Part shown: positions 13,300 through 24,636 of the stretch, piece by piece
Numbering within the stretch: the first letter of the stretch is position 1
How the letters are laid out: each line of letters begins with the position of its first letter
NCBI GenBank assembly: GCA_958510875.1
Contig: OY294068.1
Span: 174,871,411-174,935,410, forward strand
Direction of reading: 5' to 3'
DNA from: Endomychus coccineus
Lineage: Eukaryota > Arthropoda > Insecta > Coleoptera > Endomychidae
Length of the DNA stretch: 64,000 nt
Notes under the pieces: model-generated
Told to the model about the DNA's origin: nothing
Seen by the model: the letters and a program-made list of their open reading frames with translations, nothing else
Database searches by the model: none
Translations under genes and position numbers: made by a program

Positions 13300-14640
13300 C
13301 TTATTACTTAAGGCGTTCAACGATCATCTTCCTGTCAGTAATGGATACGTCAAACGAAGCCTCTAGGCTGCGCTCCATCATCAAATAAGAGGTATATCGG
13401 AAATTTCTTCTCGAATTCGTAATATGAGATCTTCGAGATTGTCTGGCCTATTAACGTAAAGCCGACGTATTAACCCTTTCAATGTACCCCTGATATACTT
13501 CAAAAAAAATTAATATTAAAAATTTTTTCATAATCTGGTGGATATGAATAGAAATTATTTATCATAAAAATCACTTTTCCCCCAACCTCCCCCGTTTTGG
13601 GGTCTGTCCCATGAGAGGGACAAATACAGTCGATAGGAAAAAATAAATATTTCAAAACTAATTTCGTAAGCAAAAATAAGTTTATTTAAGAGAATGGAAC
13701 CTATAAACGTAATTACTGTCAGTGAGGAAACATGAGTGCACTTGACATTAGTACCAAACACATGTGATTTCATTTTGCACCTTTCCATTTTACCCCTCGA
13801 ATTATCTTTTTTTTTACCAAACTCCGAAAGTTAATTATAACCATCATGTCGCAGCTCGCTGATCGGTCTTTCTTCATAGCAAGGTTTTTTGAGATCCCAA
13901 CACAACTGGTATCAAAAGGCCTTCCGCGTTTGTGAGCACGACATTCTCAGTCAAAGATTGCCGGAATGCAAGTAGATCTAGTTTGTGCTTTTCTAGAATA
14001 CCTAATTGATCAGCTTGCTTTCTGTACTCTATTCAAGAGTTTACTAACGCAAGATCCACACCATGCATTATCATTCTGACAATCCATGTCTTTGATGTGA
14101 CAGATGATCTATAAATACTTAGCAAAAAACCAAGTTTGGTTTTTCTATGCCTCCCATATTGCTATTATATAACTGTATTGCTTCGGGTCTTAGAACTCGA
14201 ATATACTCTTTTTTTGTCTTATCCCATCTTTGGAAGTTAGTTCAAACTTTTTCCTACAGATGGTAAACTCACAAATTCGTTTAAAAGGATGTCCATATGT
14301 AGGGATAAATGCAGTATTTGATTAAAACTTCAGAACTGACGTATGGCATACCATTGAAAACGATGTCCCTCTCAAGTGACAAAAACAATGAATGGGTTAA
14401 AACCTCCAAAAAAAAATCGTGTAAGTCAGATGACCTTCCCAGTCTTTGGATAGTTCCTCGTTGAACGACAAGGGTTTAAGTGAATAGTGTTAAAAAATTT
14501 CTAACGTTAACGGCATAGTGTGCTGATTCACCATCTTGCTGGAACCATAGAATATTCAACCACAGCCCAGGTTCATTCGTTTTAGGAATACTTGGAAAAA
14601 CGATTTTTTCGAAAATCCTAATGTTCTTGGACAGAATAGT
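13300..14640 (-). pseudogene. Mariner-like transposase relic, split by a piggyBac-like insertion
   Basis: On the minus strand, near 14,520-14,575 the frame reads WFQQDGESAHYAVNVRNF, the block around the second catalytic Asp (codon 14,533-14,535) of Tc1/mariner transposases. A decayed form of the PRSPDLxPxDFFLW block (SSDLHDFFLE) follows near 14,420. The C-terminal part continues at 13,380-13,470 with YVNRPDNLEDLILRIREEI, typical of insect mariners. The two halves are separated by 13,474-14,396; removing that segment and one TTAA joins DFFLEVL to IRRLYVNRP in frame. Stops occur in both parts and the N-terminal DNA-binding half is missing. Known role: cut-and-paste transposition at TA sites. 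This copy is dead. Confidence 0.75.
13470..14400 (-). mobile_element. piggyBac-like element with TTAA target duplication
   Basis: The element proper is 13,474-14,396 (923 bp), flanked by TTAA at 13,470-13,473 and 14,397-14,400. Ends are imperfect inverted repeats: CCCTTTCAATGT on the left against CCCATTCATTGT on the right. A perfect 11-bp subterminal inverted repeat TGAGAGGGACA occurs at 13,612-13,622 and, inverted, at 14,364-14,374. On the minus strand a decayed transposase C-terminus is visible: NMGGIEKP near 14,150, NDNAW near 14,070, then EYRKQADQLG and LDLLAFRQSL at about 13,950-14,030, matching the NMGGVD...NAW.LYR...L.FR layout of piggyBac transposases. Stops and shifts interrupt it. 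It is far shorter than autonomous piggyBac elements (about 2.5 kb), so it is an internally deleted copy. TTAA specificity is the family hallmark. Confidence 0.82.
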
Positions 14641-14699
14641 GCAAAGGATATCATACTTACTGCAATGTACCTAGAAAAAGTGGCTCACGTAGTTAATAA

Positions 14700-15570
14700 A
14701 GTAAAAACGTAAATATGTTACGAATACATCAAATCACATCTTAAATACTTTATTATATAATCGTTATCACGTGCAATGGTTGAAGTAATCACATAATCGA
14801 ATATTGCTTCCACATTCATATCTTACATTAATCAAATAAGTAAAATTGTAATGGCACCAATTTGAACATTCCATGTTGAATATTCTGCTACGTAATAAAT
14901 GTAATACCATTACAAACAAGATTAAATAAAAGAGATCATAATGGAACGGACGGTAATATGAATTCCAAAGGGAGTTCACGACCCTATAGAAAGCAAATAT
15001 AAGTGAGCAACACCTCGTACGAATAGGGAAAAATAGCTCATAAATTAGACAAATAGCCTTAACTTCCATTTAGGGGTGCCTGACATAATGCTTTATGTTT
15101 CAATCTTACCCGTCTTAGATTCTCATATACAACCTATAACATTGTGTATGATTTTAGGGTTCTCCGATATGTAAACACAACTGAAAATATATAGATGCAA
15201 TAAAGGACGTATAAAAGTCGTATGTAAATAAATCTTGTATGCTTTGTACTGCCGCCATTTGAAATGTTTTAGGCGTTGTCTACTTGGTATTAATATTTAT
15301 CTAATGATAACCAGTTAATATCATTCTCTTAATTTATATTCAATTTATCGAAATGCGTTTGTAGAACCGACTAGTTGATAGCAACACATAAATAGGCATT
15401 TTATCATCTTGAAGACATGCAGGTATTCCAATATTATCTATTAATCTACAGATTCAGGAGGGAGTTTCTTAATATCAACCAAGGATTTCAGAAGATGATG
15501 CCCTTACTAAAAAATTAAGCTAGTTTTCCATATTAAATTGGCATTCCAACATGTACTAACCGATATTGGA
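14700..15570. other. No recognisable gene
   Basis: AT-rich sequence. A 100-codon open stretch on the minus strand (14,767-15,069) has hydrophobic, Cys-containing, low-information content and no recognisable motif; I do not support it as a gene. Confidence 0.4.
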
Positions 15571-15574
15571 TTAG

Positions 15575-15722
15575 TGCTTCACGAGAGCGAGACAAGAACG
15601 CCAGTTTTCTGGCTCTCGATGCGGAAAAGCAACTCTCGCTCTTGCACTCGTTCTCGCCTACGAGAACAAGAGCGAGAAGTTACCAGCTCTCGTTACTTCG
15701 TTCCTGTTTGTCACGTGAATAC
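15575..15722. repeat. Foldback / inverted repeat rich in GAGCGAGA
   Basis: The core forms a hairpin: TCTCGCTCTT (15,634-15,643) pairs with AAGAGCGAGA (15,668-15,677), and inside it GTTCTCG (15,650-15,656) pairs with CGAGAAC (15,661-15,667) around a CCTA loop, with a 6-nt bulge on one side. Weaker inverted similarity extends outward (TCACGAGAGCGAGACAAG on the left against the complement of CCTGTTTGTCACGTGA on the right). It is probably a small foldback element. No target duplication was identified. Confidence 0.6.
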
Positions 15723-16753
15723 ACCTCTTGTCATTATTTAGACACCCTCGACAGGTCATAACATGCAAGCATGCAGCAAATCGTTGGCCCACGGCCCATT
15801 CTATTCCTCTAGTGTCTAGTCAACGACTATGATAGCGTCAATCACATCAGTAGCAGAGCAGTAGTGAGAGTGGGACTGGAATAGAGAACCTAATATTCAA
15901 AATTGAAATACACAAAGCCAAACTTCATATCACAATTCGCCACCCCTCAGAAAAGAGTCGCAAGGTTCACAAAAGAAGTAAAATAAATTCGAAAAATACT
16001 TTGAAATCAAATCTAGAGATTCATTGGCAATATGTTAATTCAGTAAAAAATACAATGTGAATAAATTATGACACTTTTCTATCAAACGGCGATAATTTTC
16101 TTCGGGAATCATATAACCTGGGAGCGAATCTACATCCGTGGCACATCTGAAAATAGTTCTACAGAAGCCCAACTTTGCGCCTTCATTCAAGAAGAGTCTC
16201 TTTCTCTTAATGGAGAAAGTTGACCTTCGAATACCACATAATGTTCAGCTCAATTTTCTTCATTTCAAATCAAGTGCTTGGTCTCTCTCATCCGCCATTA
16301 TCTAAACATCTTCATATTTGGTTATTCTCTATGAGTGGCATCATAAAAATATAATATTCTAAAAATTCAAATGGTATTACGGGCTGCGTCTCCAAAACTG
16401 TAGAAGTTTGAATTACTTATTTTTTATTGGAGACAATTTACGTTTAAATAATTTATTCCTAACCGTCTTCAATAAAAAATTATTTCTCGACTACATTTAA
16501 CAACTTATACTCACCATGTTCAATTTCACTTCGACAATTTGAATTCATAACGATACTCAACATTCTTAAGATTACATGGAGAGGAGACCTATGAATGTAA
16601 CTGATTTTGAGTAATTTATGGTTATGGGTGGAATTTAGCTTTCAAGGGATTGATACAAATTGAGGATGTCTTCTCCCAAAGACCTGACTGGAAAGCAATA
16701 ACCAATATTGGTAATAGCTAGTAAGACTATTGATGAATATGCTTTAGCAACGC

Positions 16754-16975
16754 GTGTACAGAATATCCTGCCTGAGTCGAATTAAAGACATCGAAGAGCG
16801 GAAATCATCAAATAATATAGAGAAAATTACTTTTCCGCAAAATAGGGTCCAGAAGTTTTGTGCTATAACTGACAACTTGCCAGCTAACCCCTATGGTCCT
16901 CATGGGGTGCTAATTCAGTTAGATGAGTACTGGTTCCGAAGAAATACGTATCTATGTTACCGGCAATCTGTATAA
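16754..16975 (+). pseudogene. Possible Merlin/ISXO2-type transposase scrap
   Basis: A 73-codon open stretch whose C-terminal part reads GPHGVLIQLDEYWFRRNTY. This resembles the GGPG.VVQIDES.F..RKY block around the first catalytic Asp of IS1016/Merlin-type transposases. Nothing else of the family is visible, and the sequence stops at the left TIR of the next element, so it may be a flanking scrap cut by that insertion. The identification rests on one motif and could be chance. Confidence 0.3.
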
Positions 16976-16976
16976 T

Positions 16977-18306
16977 CCGGTGTTCTATACAATGCCTAGG
17001 CAATGTATAGAATACCTAAAACGTTTAGGTAATGTATGAAATATTATTTATTTTATACTTTACTTAGGTATTCTATACAATACCGAATGCGCAGCCGGTA
17101 ATGCGTGTAAAAGACGCAAGATAATGATAGTAAACGTTGGAGTGATGGTCTGCGATTTGTACAACTCATGAAGAATAGAGCGTTCCATTCAGGTATCAAG
17201 GAACACCTCTCGAAGCTCTTTTCGGATCCAAAATAAAAGTTGGTATATCTTTGCCTCTCGATGATACTTACAACCTGGAAAGTGAAGAGGATCTAGAAAA
17301 TGTGATTAAGTCATCACTGCTTCAGAATCCTTAATAATGGATCCAGTTCGGACACAACATCAATCTCTAGAGGCTCAACATCAACAAAGCCCCGCCATCG
17401 AAAGTTCTGAGATCCATAATGAAGCTTGAAATGTTCAAAGTGCGATAATGATGAACACACGACTATTCTACGTTCCCAGATTCTTGATGAGCCTGCGAAT
17501 GTAGAAGATCTTCCTTCTGTCAACCGTTAGATGATCCGAATTTCGTAGCAGAACGTGAGAAATCACTGAGTTCCCCACTCTTGTGCCGTGTTTGTACCTA
17601 TTTATGCTATTTGTGCTGATCCGGACAAGATATGGCAGAAGGCTATGGTTCTAAAGTTGTTTGGACTTTATGTGCGAAACCCGCCTTAGCTGTAGAGAAC
17701 CGCATCAGTTACAAAGAGAATTTAACAGAGCAAGCTCAGAAAATGTTCAAAACTTCTGAAAAAAAATGTCTCCTTATGCTACAGTTGTACTGTAAGAATC
17801 CCTGTTCCGGAAATCGACAGAGGTCTTGGTGATGCTCGCCATATACTAGCTGTTATGCATTTCAAAATGTAACAATAGTTCCTCATGTAAGAATAAATAA
17901 ATATTTTTTTACTTATTCAATTTTGAGTAGGCAGTAGACCTACATCTTATTTTTACAGGATTGTTTTGTTTCCTAAGTTTTCAATACTTATTACCTGGTT
18001 ATTTATAAGCAAATTAGATTATGTTACTTAAGCCAGAAGAATTTCAAGTTTCAAGTTAATTTTATTGTGATTTTACTGTAGTTATAGAAAAAAGGTACTA
18101 GGTTCCTTTTTGTAATATTATTTTATAGACCAAAATCTATTTAGTTTACACATTGCCGGTGGACCAGGAGGTACGCTATCAATCCCTAATTGTTTGAAAT
18201 TACCTAGGTAAACTATGTCACGGACAATAATATTCATAATATTTCACACATTGCCTGGACGTCCCAGGTATTCTGTACATTGCCTAGGTATTGTATAGAA
18301 TACCTG
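16977..18306 (+). mobile_element. 1.33-kb DNA transposon with 71-bp palindromic TIRs and integrase relic
   Basis: The left end (16,977-17,047) and the reverse complement of the right end (18,236-18,306) align over 71 bp without gaps, 60 of 71 identical; most differences are transitions. Each TIR itself contains a palindrome, for example TTCTATACAATGCC facing GGCAATGTATAGAA on the left. A further copy of the palindrome arm lies inside at 17,077-17,096 (AGGTATTCTATACAATACC). The interior carries an integrase-type transposase remnant at 17,135-17,860. The target duplication is unclear; AAT flanks both ends but is too short to rely on. At 1.33 kb it is internally deleted. Confidence 0.75.
17135..17860 (+). 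pseudogene. KRBA2-like / Ginger-like integrase transposase, C-terminal relic
   Basis: Recognised by consecutive family blocks. RWSDGLRFVQLMKN then RAFHSGIK is at 17,135-17,200. After a frameshift come EALFGSKIKVGISLPL and ESEEDLENVI (17,212-17,310). Far downstream is a KENLTEQAQKM block from 17,713, and in another frame TVRIPVPEIDRGLGDARHIL (17,789-17,850). Insect proteins named KRAB-A domain-containing 2-like have this order at the end of an rve-type integrase core: end of the core, PYEALFG linker, Cys-rich segment, E..QA.KM helix, then VPVP.vDRgR.D. The catalytic D,D,E core lies upstream in the family and is absent here. Role in an intact copy: transposase. This one has at least two frameshifts and stops. 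Confidence 0.72.
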
Positions 18307-18309
18307 AAT

Positions 18310-19450
18310 CTATATTGAACGAGAGAGTGGAAAACAACTACCACAACCATTACTAACAGGAGCATACATGAAAGGATTTCGTCATTCCAAAAATTTTACT
18401 TATTTCATGCACGGTGTAGATAATTCTAGATAGAACAATTTATTTTCGCAGCTATCACAACTCGATCACATTAAAACCTCATGGTATTTTGCCAGTTCAA
18501 ACAAACCGCGCACTAACTCAAACATGCCGCATATATCATTGTGAAAATTTACGATCAAATACATTGTAGTTTCCAGGAGTGTTGTCAAGAATAGGATATT
18601 AATCATGGTCATTAAATGAAATACAGTTGGAATTCCTGTAATGAATTTATTCGAAAGATCTCTTTAATGTATATATGTGTGCCTTGTCATTCAACACGAT
18701 AGACTGTCACCTGGAGTTTAAGCGCAACATAATTATGTCGCGATGACAGTTAAGTAAAAGCCATATAGGTGGCCGTGACGGGGACGGGAACTTATTCAAT
18801 TTCAGTGATGAGTTAGGAGACACCGGCAGCTGACACATATATGGCCCATGTCCAAACCCATTTTGCGTCTCATCGAGTTCTTATTAAAAGTTTGCAGTTA
18901 GTTCAGTTACATCAGATCAAACTTCTTATTAATAATTCGGGAACTTCTCGGATAATGATGCTACATTTGAGAGGATTCCAATTCTTATTTTATCCACGGC
19001 CAGTTAGAAATAAAACATTTCCATTACTCCATTATTTGAGCATACATGAGTTCAATAAGGAATGACTTCATTTGTCATCATTCATGTTTGTGATATAATT
19101 CATTTGAATCTGAACTAATTGAGGAAATAATTACGGGTGACATTTCTGTGATCATATTGTGGAAGGGCTAGAAATTTGACGTCAATATATGGAAACTTTT
19201 GAAGAATATTTCATTGCGAAGTGAATAATCGATTGTCCTTACTTTAAAGGCAACAACGTCGGATTTTAAGAAACGAATTTAGTTAATAATATATAGGCCA
19301 TAACAAAAACGTAGGTGATCCCCTTTATGCGTATTTTTCGCACGAAAATATGACGATAAAGAAAGTTTATGCTGAAAATAATTTTAATTAGTGAAGAAAA
19401 TATTTATTATATTGCAACATTGTAGTAGTAGTAGTCTCAATAACATTTTT
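18310..19450. other. No recognisable gene
   Basis: AT-rich sequence with short open stretches only (for example 18,841-19,065, + strand, no motif). No repeats or terminal structures were recognised. Confidence 0.4.
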
Positions 19451-19460
19451 TAAATAATTT

Positions 19461-20335
19461 TCAATCAATAATAAATTTTCTCAAAGTTATAATATTGTTT
19501 TCAGAAAATAATTGATTAATATTGTAATCAAAAATATTTGTTTTACAATTCTTGGAGGTTTGGAGGTTATAGGCATAGGGGAAACACCTCCTAGGCAAAG
19601 AGTTCCACAACTTCGCCGTTCGATAGAGTATGTTTGAGAGCCGAACTCCCAACATGTGAACTCCCAGCATGTGTACTCCAGGCAGGTCGAATCTGTGCTT
19701 TGTAGATTATGAGGAGCTGCTGGGATTAAAGTAGCTTTTGACACGGAATACAAAACCAAGTTTTTGTGAAGCGATTTCCACAGTGGACCTCATATGATCA
19801 TCCCATGAGAGGGTACTGTTGGTGGTGATCCCGAGCATGAATATATATGGAAGTTATGGGGGTTGGTTGCATGAAACTGTATTAAATTATCAGATCCCCA
19901 TTTCAAAATCGTTCCTAGATCTCCATTAATTGCGTCAACATGTCTCTGTCTCGTTCCTGTGGCTTCATTGAATGGTAAAGAGCTCTAGACGAGAAAGCGG
20001 TATGAAATGTACAATCAGCAGCAAAACTGTGGACGGGACAGGTGGTCACTTCCAACAGGTTGTTGATATGGAGCAGAAACAAAGTTAATGCCAAGACCGA
20101 TCCCTTGTGGAACACCAGCCTTGCTAGCCATTGTATCGGAGGATAATATGTCTCCCACCACATGGAGTAGTTATTTCAATTTGCAGCTCACTGTTTTCTT
20201 CGCTCTGGAAAATTATATTTTTGTAATAAATCCATTTTCCCTCAGTGAAGGGAAAGGAATAGCAAATTTGGTATCTTGCCAGACGACAGATACCTATGCT
20301 ACACCACTGCTTGAAGCTTTCAGTATTTGAACTAT
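19461..20335 (-). mobile_element. Non-LTR retrotransposon fragment (RT palm to C-terminus)
   Basis: Same family as 155-2,515. On the minus strand: AGVPQG near 20,110; GSVLALTLFLLHINNLLEVT near 20,060-20,110; then HSFAADCTFHTAF near 20,020-20,040, where the normal FADD box reads FAAD. A C-terminal segment reads RTAKLWNSLPRRCFPYAYNL (19,560-19,630), the conserved end of these proteins. The block GTILKWGSDNLIQFHATNP near 19,880-19,920 lies between them. Frames change several times. Between 19,620 and 19,690 a short CTCCCAGCATGTG-like unit is repeated, giving an internal mini-duplication. It lacks the 470-1,049 repeats of its relative, which makes it the reference for that insertion. Confidence 0.8.
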
Positions 20336-21794
20336 CATCATCCTCATCCTACGATAATATGATATGTTTTTCCTTGAGACAGATCAAATATCACTTCCAA
20401 TATGAAATTGCGAAATCATCAAAACCTCAGAAGCGAGCTTTGGATTACACTGTTATTTTCCTAATAGTACAATAATAATTGTGCAAGAGCACTTGTGAAG
20501 GAAATAATCTTCCAGTATCTTCAAATGACATATTAATTCAATATTCTTGAAATCTATCGTTGCATATGGTGTAGCGCCTCTTATTGATTATGTGAAAGAA
20601 AATAGTCCTAGGGACGGAAAACAATTGCTTGTTACGAGTTGACAACGAGTCCATGTAAATATTTATTTCTGAACTATTAACTCTCGTGACAGACATCCGT
20701 ATTTCCCTTTAGAAGACTGTGTTCTAGCAGATATATTAAAAGTCCCAGCTAGTCGGAGTAAAGTTGATTTATTCTTCTCAACTTGCTTAGCGGATTTTCA
20801 TGTCATGTTCGGGGTATTATGAACATCATGTTTCCTACAAATTGAGTTCAAGCGTTAGGTAATTTTTCAATAACCTACATCGCTGATAATCATAATCTTT
20901 TTCTTTAAAAATACTCGAGTTTCTCAAATTCATTCTTTGGAGAAATTAGGATCATAATCGTTCTTATATTCTCAGGAATTTCATTTCCAAATCTGGCATA
21001 AGTTATCAGTATAATTTTATATGAACAAGCATAAAAAAATTTGATTCTTTAAGCATACTCAAACGATAAGAGTACTTGGTTACCATTACTTGATATCGCA
21101 TTTGCTGTGACAGACATCGTCTAGACAGTTCATTGCTATACGATTTTCAAGTCAACCTATCCTAAGAAATGTACGTTTCACTTACTTACCCTCTGACCAC
21201 TGTCCATGTCCGCTCCTTTTAATGTTTCCCTTAGAATTAACACATGGTACATTGAGTGCTTCTAATATTTACCCTTACCGACCATGTCTATTTAGTGGGT
21301 AATGTCATGTAAGATGAGCGCGACTCGTGTACGATACGTAATTCAACCCTACCATATGCCACTGCATTATAAACTGAAATTCATTAAGGTTTCACAAGGC
21401 AAACCATTCTAAGATCAAAATATAAACATGTTCATATTTTACATTTTATTCTATGGTTATTATGTCATTCTGACACTAATCCATTATTTGACAATTGTTT
21501 CAATTAGAGTTTTTAGTATTTCTCTTATATTGGGTGATTAATTAACCGTTCAACTTTGATGGATGAATGGAGTGCCATCATGATACTCTACCTTAAAAAT
21601 CATATAACCTTTTTTGGCAATGGTTCATCTTTAAATGTATAGTTTTCACCATAATTAGTATACTGCTTTTCAAGTCACAAAGACATCAAATTTTAGTTGT
21701 CAAAAATACCAATTTATTAGGGAATTCTTTCGTGATTTGTTTTCTATTTTCCATAAAGAACAACCAATAGATACCACTTTATTATAGCTATAAT
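20336..21794. other. No recognisable gene
   Basis: AT-rich unique-looking sequence; no open frame with recognisable motifs, no long repeats and no terminal inverted repeats found. Confidence 0.4.
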
Positions 21795-21932
21795 TTTTTT
21801 TTTACTCCACGAGAGGAAAAACCAGTGGTGGAATGTTGCGAGAGGAGATTGGCATTTGAATTTTTCTTGAAAGTTTAGAGATTATAGGCATAAGGAAAGA
21901 CATCACCAGGCAGAGAGGAAGATTGAGCTCGT
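21795..21932 (-). mobile_element. Third scrap of the first non-LTR family (3' end)
   Basis: From CCACGAGAGG to CCAGGCAGAG it is a close match to 165-300. Minus-strand reading FPYAYNL then TFKKNSNANLLSQ is the extreme C-terminus. Only about 135 bp remain. Confidence 0.75.
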
Positions 21933-22560
21933 CTAATCCGCCTATCTGATATCTCTTGAAGTGGAATAATAGGCGAGATTTCTGATGAAAACCGACTATC
22001 TACAATATGCATTTTGATTGAGGTCAAAATATGCATTTTTCAGCACGCTATAGCATTTTTACGGGTTTTCGGAGAATTCAAATTTTGGCGCCAAAAAAAA
22101 AGATATTGAAAAAAACAAAAATCCAGTGAAAAGTAGAATAAAAATGCCAACTTTTCATCTAGACCAATTATGTTTACGATTTTTTTTTGGTTCAAAAAAA
22201 AATATTTAAAAAACCATAAAAAACTCACAAAATGGGCGTTATCTCGGGCTAATAACCTCAAAATGACTTCTACTTGGGCTCATTCGACGCGTATCTCAAT
22301 TATCTACAACTTCGATCGCAGATGTACATTCGATTAAAGTCTTCGTTTTCAAATTAATTGAAAAAAACGTAAAGAAACAAAATCTGGCCAAAAAAATGAC
22401 CATACCTTTTTGAGCGGCAGCGACAGAATTTTTTAATTATTTTTACAGTATTCAGCACCCCAAAAAACATAGCGTCAAAATTAGCCGTATCCAATTTTTC
22501 AGGATTTTCGACGATTTTCGTGACGGTGCGCCTGGACTAGTGTTCTCACATCATCTATAA
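21933..22560. other. Unidentified A-tract-rich segment
   Basis: Contains many runs of 7-9 A or T and an open minus-strand stretch (22,040-22,261) with no recognisable motif. The style suggests an interspersed repeat, but no second copy lies in the window, so this is not established. Confidence 0.3.
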
Positions 22561-23118
22561 ACGGGCCTGTATTTCAAATTTTGAAAACAAATTATGAAAT
22601 TTATTAATTACTGAAGGATGATCAGTGAATCTTTTGAATTTCATAGAACTATTTGAAGGTATTTGCACTAATTTGGTTAGTTGATTGGGTTCCAATTTGC
22701 TCTTTATGTTTGGAAATTAAATTTTGATCAAAGATTTATGTAACCATTATCCAACGCTATTTGCTGAAGTTTCTCAACTTCGTTGTTATAATTTTGTTGG
22801 CTCAAAGGGACACTTAATAATCTATGAATAAGACTATCAAATTAAACTATTTTGTAACTAATATGTTAATGTGATAACCATCTTTTATAATGTTAATGTC
22901 AAAGGAAAGAAGTTGCTCATCTATTTCTATTTTGACAGTGATTTTGAGTGAATCAAATAAGCTATTAAACGTGTTCAAAAAGCTAGATGTTTACTGACTG
23001 GGAATATTAGATCCAAAAAAATTCACTAGTTCCTGGACTATAAGGCAGGCAGCATAAAATACTATATTGATTACCAAAAGAAATGGAATTCACATATTAT
23101 GAATTTGACCTAAGGACC

Positions 23119-23121
<3 letters not shown>

Positions 23122-23210
<89 letters not shown>

Positions 23211-23285
23211 GAACTGGATTCTCGGGTATTGATCCGCGTTGTGTGGTTTCGGTCCTCAAAAGGACCAATTTCACGACGTTTCGAC

Positions 23286-23371
<86 letters not shown>
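23122..23371. repeat. Two (TA)n microsatellites flanking an 82-bp hairpin segment
   Basis: TA dinucleotide tracts at about 23,122-23,207 and 23,289-23,371 (each about 85 bp) bracket a unique segment, 23,208-23,288. Each tract is preceded by the short word GACCTAA. Inside, GGTCCT and AGGACC (23,264-23,279) form a perfect 6-bp stem with a 4-nt loop. On the minus strand the stem is followed directly by CGAAAC. Open frames across the tracts translate to Tyr-Ile repeats and are not genes. Confidence 0.9.
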
Positions 23372-23372
<1 letters not shown>

Positions 23373-24159
23373 CTTTTTGAAAGCCGGACCTGACCAAACA
23401 GCATGTTAATGATGAAATTCAATATTCCGTTTGCACTTGTAAGTGAATTTAATTTCCTGTCGACCTTATGAGTTAATATCATCTTGGAAATACGAGTGGA
23501 AATATCATTATTCGTTCGCTGTGGTCCGAAAATTAAATTCGTTCTCGATAACGCTCTATTTTAAATATCTTCATGTCCTTCGAGCATTGTGTCGCTTTGG
23601 CAAATATAATAGTCGCGCACCTTCCATAAATCGTCTGGCACCCAAACCCATACGATTAAGTGCTATATTTATCTAAGGTGCGGTGAGTCGACACGACGTC
23701 CACCTGGACGCTGCTAGCGATCCCACCCGCACACCGTCTACCGGCTTGTTGACAACTATACCGGATACAACACTCATAATTATTATTGTCTTACTTTCGC
23801 GATCCCGATACTGTGCCAACATATCGGTAAAACGATTTCGATTTCATCTCCCGTCGAATTTAGACGTTGCCAGTTCAGTGGTAAATTAGAAACATCGTTG
23901 ATATTATTTGCACGGTTAGAAACGTTCCTACTAATACACTGTTTTAAACATCATAAATACAAATAAAAGAAAAAAATTCAAATAAAGCCCGTTCTACTTT
24001 TCAACATATACATTTTCAGATTAACAATTAATGGGAATTAATTTGTGTATTGATTCATTATGCCGGATGATTCTATTCTGGACGTGAATCCTAGGAAAAG
24101 TATGTTTACGAAAACATACTTTTACTGAAACGTCGACGCCGAATGAGTAATAACTCAGT

Positions 24160-24520
24160 GGTAAATTCAGGGCCAGATTTAGGAGCCCACCGGCCCCCAC
24201 CAAGTATAATATATTGAAAAAAATTTTGGCTTTCAACAAAAATGATAAAAATGAGCCAAAAACGTATCAATGATCTCCCGCTTTTGAGTGTAAATAATTA
24301 ATTAATTAAAACTTGACGACTTGTAACGATAATTAATATATACATATGAATAATATATATATCTCCCAGAAAAGTTTTATTTAAATGTCATTACAATTGC
24401 ATTATAATTTTGTATTGTAAAACTATTTTGTGGCATTTAATATTACCGTCTACCATAGGGGCCCCCACCAAACTTGTGCTCACAGGCCCTCAACACTCTA
24501 AATCCGGCTCTGGGTAAATT
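24160..24520. mobile_element. hAT-type MITE, 345 bp, with 8-bp target duplication
   Basis: The element 24,168-24,512 starts CAGGGCCAGATTTAG and ends with the inverted counterpart of CAGAGCCGGATTTAG (13 of 15 identical). It is flanked by a perfect 8-bp direct repeat GGTAAATT (24,160-24,167 and 24,513-24,520). An 8-bp duplication and CAGGG...-type ends are hallmarks of the hAT superfamily. No transposase is encoded, so it is non-autonomous and would depend on a hAT transposase elsewhere in the genome. Confidence 0.9.
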
Positions 24521-24636
24521 TACCATGATTGACATTATGTTACTTTCTAAAATATCCAACATATTATAAGAATCATTGATAAACATGGTGCAAAGGATAT
24601 AATGATTAAAGGGGTTCGATAACCTTAACAGCTATT

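Noticed and set aside
14767..15069. 100-codon open stretch, minus strand
   Set aside because: Low-information hydrophobic sequence in AT-rich DNA, no motif, no splice or start context.
23090..23482. Open frames of 95-130 codons rich in Tyr-Ile
   Set aside because: They are translations of TA dinucleotide tracts.
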